Part shown: piece by piece, positions 63,582 to 64,000 of the stretch
Numbering within the stretch: position 1 is the first letter of the stretch
How the letters are laid out: each line of letters opens with the position of its first letter
Assembly: GCF_902813185.1 (NCBI RefSeq)
Contig: NZ_LR778301.1
Span: forward strand, 2,852,001 to 2,916,000
From: Denitratisoma oestradiolicum
GTDB lineage: Bacteria > Pseudomonadota > Gammaproteobacteria > Burkholderiales > Rhodocyclaceae
Direction: 5' to 3'
DNA length: 64,000 bases
The notes under the pieces: model-generated
What the model was told of the DNA's origin: nothing
What the model saw: the letters and a program-made list of their open reading frames with translations, nothing else
The model's database searches: none
Translations under genes and position numbers: made by a program

Positions 63582-64000
63582 TCACTTGTCCGAGTAAGGA
63601 TTGTGACTGGTCTTGTACTGAACACGTAACGGCGTTCCCTGAAGTTTGAAGGCTTCCATGAAAACTCTTTCCAGATAGCGGGTATAGGAATCCGGCACAT
63701 GCTCCAGGGCATTGCCATGAATGACGATAATGGGTGGATTGCTGCCGCCCTGATGGGCATAGCGCAGCTTTGGACGGAAGACGCCGTGACGGGGCGGCGT
63801 CTGCTTCTGGACTGCATCAATCAGCGCCCGGGTCAGCTTGGGCGTGGGCAGCTTGGCCATGGCGGCGGCATAGGCCTTATCCACCGAGGACAACACGCCA
63901 CCGATACCCTGGCCCTCCAGGGCCGAGATGTAATGCACCCGGGCAAAACCGAGGAAGTTGAGCTTGCGCGCCACATCCTGCTTGATCCGCTCACGGCGAT
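63582..64000 (-). CDS. der: GTPase Der (EngA), C-terminal part
   Basis: The last 139 or so residues of the double-GTPase ribosome assembly factor; the rest lies beyond the right edge. Visible are [20 protein letters not shown], the KH-like C-terminal domain with [15 protein letters not shown], and the ending [18 protein letters not shown]. Confidence 0.94.
   Translation of the reverse strand, partial: RRERIKQDVARKLNFLGFARVHYISALEGQGIGGVLSSVDKAYAAAMAKLPTPKLTRALIDAVQKQTPPRHGVFRPKLRYAHQGGSNPPIIVIHGNALEHVPDSYTRYLERVFMEAFKLQGTPLRVQYKTSHNPYSDK

Overview
The window is a high-GC betaproteobacterial chromosome segment. The block der-hfq-hflX-hflK-hflC-DUF2065-hisZ-purA (right end) and the kdsD-kdsC-lptC-lptA run with a nearby phasin gene fit Rhodocyclales-type betaproteobacteria. 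The left-hand catabolic genes and heavy IS load recall steroid- or terpenoid-degrading members such as Denitratisoma/Sterolibacterium. That placement is an inference; there is no rRNA gene here.

Layout. (1) 1-12.4 kb: a catabolic region. A split transketolase diverges from an acyl-CoA dehydrogenase, and two 12-bp TGACC-NN-GGTCA palindromes lie between them. Next come an LLM-class oxidoreductase, a DUF1214 protein, a sulfotransferase and two SDR oxidoreductases, then a second sulfotransferase/DUF1214 pair. (2) 7.9-15.3 kb: insertion sequences cut through this region: two near-identical IS1595-family copies with 8-bp target duplications, an IS5-family element with a programmed frameshift, and an IS701-family element with a C-terminal frameshift. 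The IS701 copy has also cut an antitoxin relic. (3) 15.3-23 kb: an accessory island with a 1,804-residue protein holding two tyrosine-recombinase-like domains, a DUF4143 ATPase, a 3' fragment of initiator tRNA, a strong hairpin, and a relic of a second copy of the giant gene. (4) 23-35.2 kb: a ten-gene MSHA-type pilus operon (secretin, TPR, ATPase, platform protein, PilMN/PilO/PilP-like proteins, a large pilin with a lectin-like domain, two further prepilins). (5) 35.2-46.4 kb: core genes (cation/proton antiporter, kdsD-kdsC-lptC-lptA, phasin, CinA-like, EI24 protein, hrpA). (6) 46.4-55.2 kb: a chromosomal integron. It has intI, a candidate attI and four attC-bounded cassettes (esterase plus AraC regulator; a 105-residue protein; an exported protein; a YoeB/YefM toxin-antitoxin pair). 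A group II intron sits exactly inside the first attC, and an IS1111-type IS110 element sits inside the fourth. (7) 55.2-64 kb: a truncated tyrosine integrase next to tRNA-Val(GAC), a conserved unknown protein, then the purA to der core block.

The two most interesting regions are the giant double-recombinase island and the integron whose attC sites were targeted by two different site-specific retro/transposable elements. Comparing the damaged attC sites with the intact ones lets both insertions be mapped (the intron to the base).
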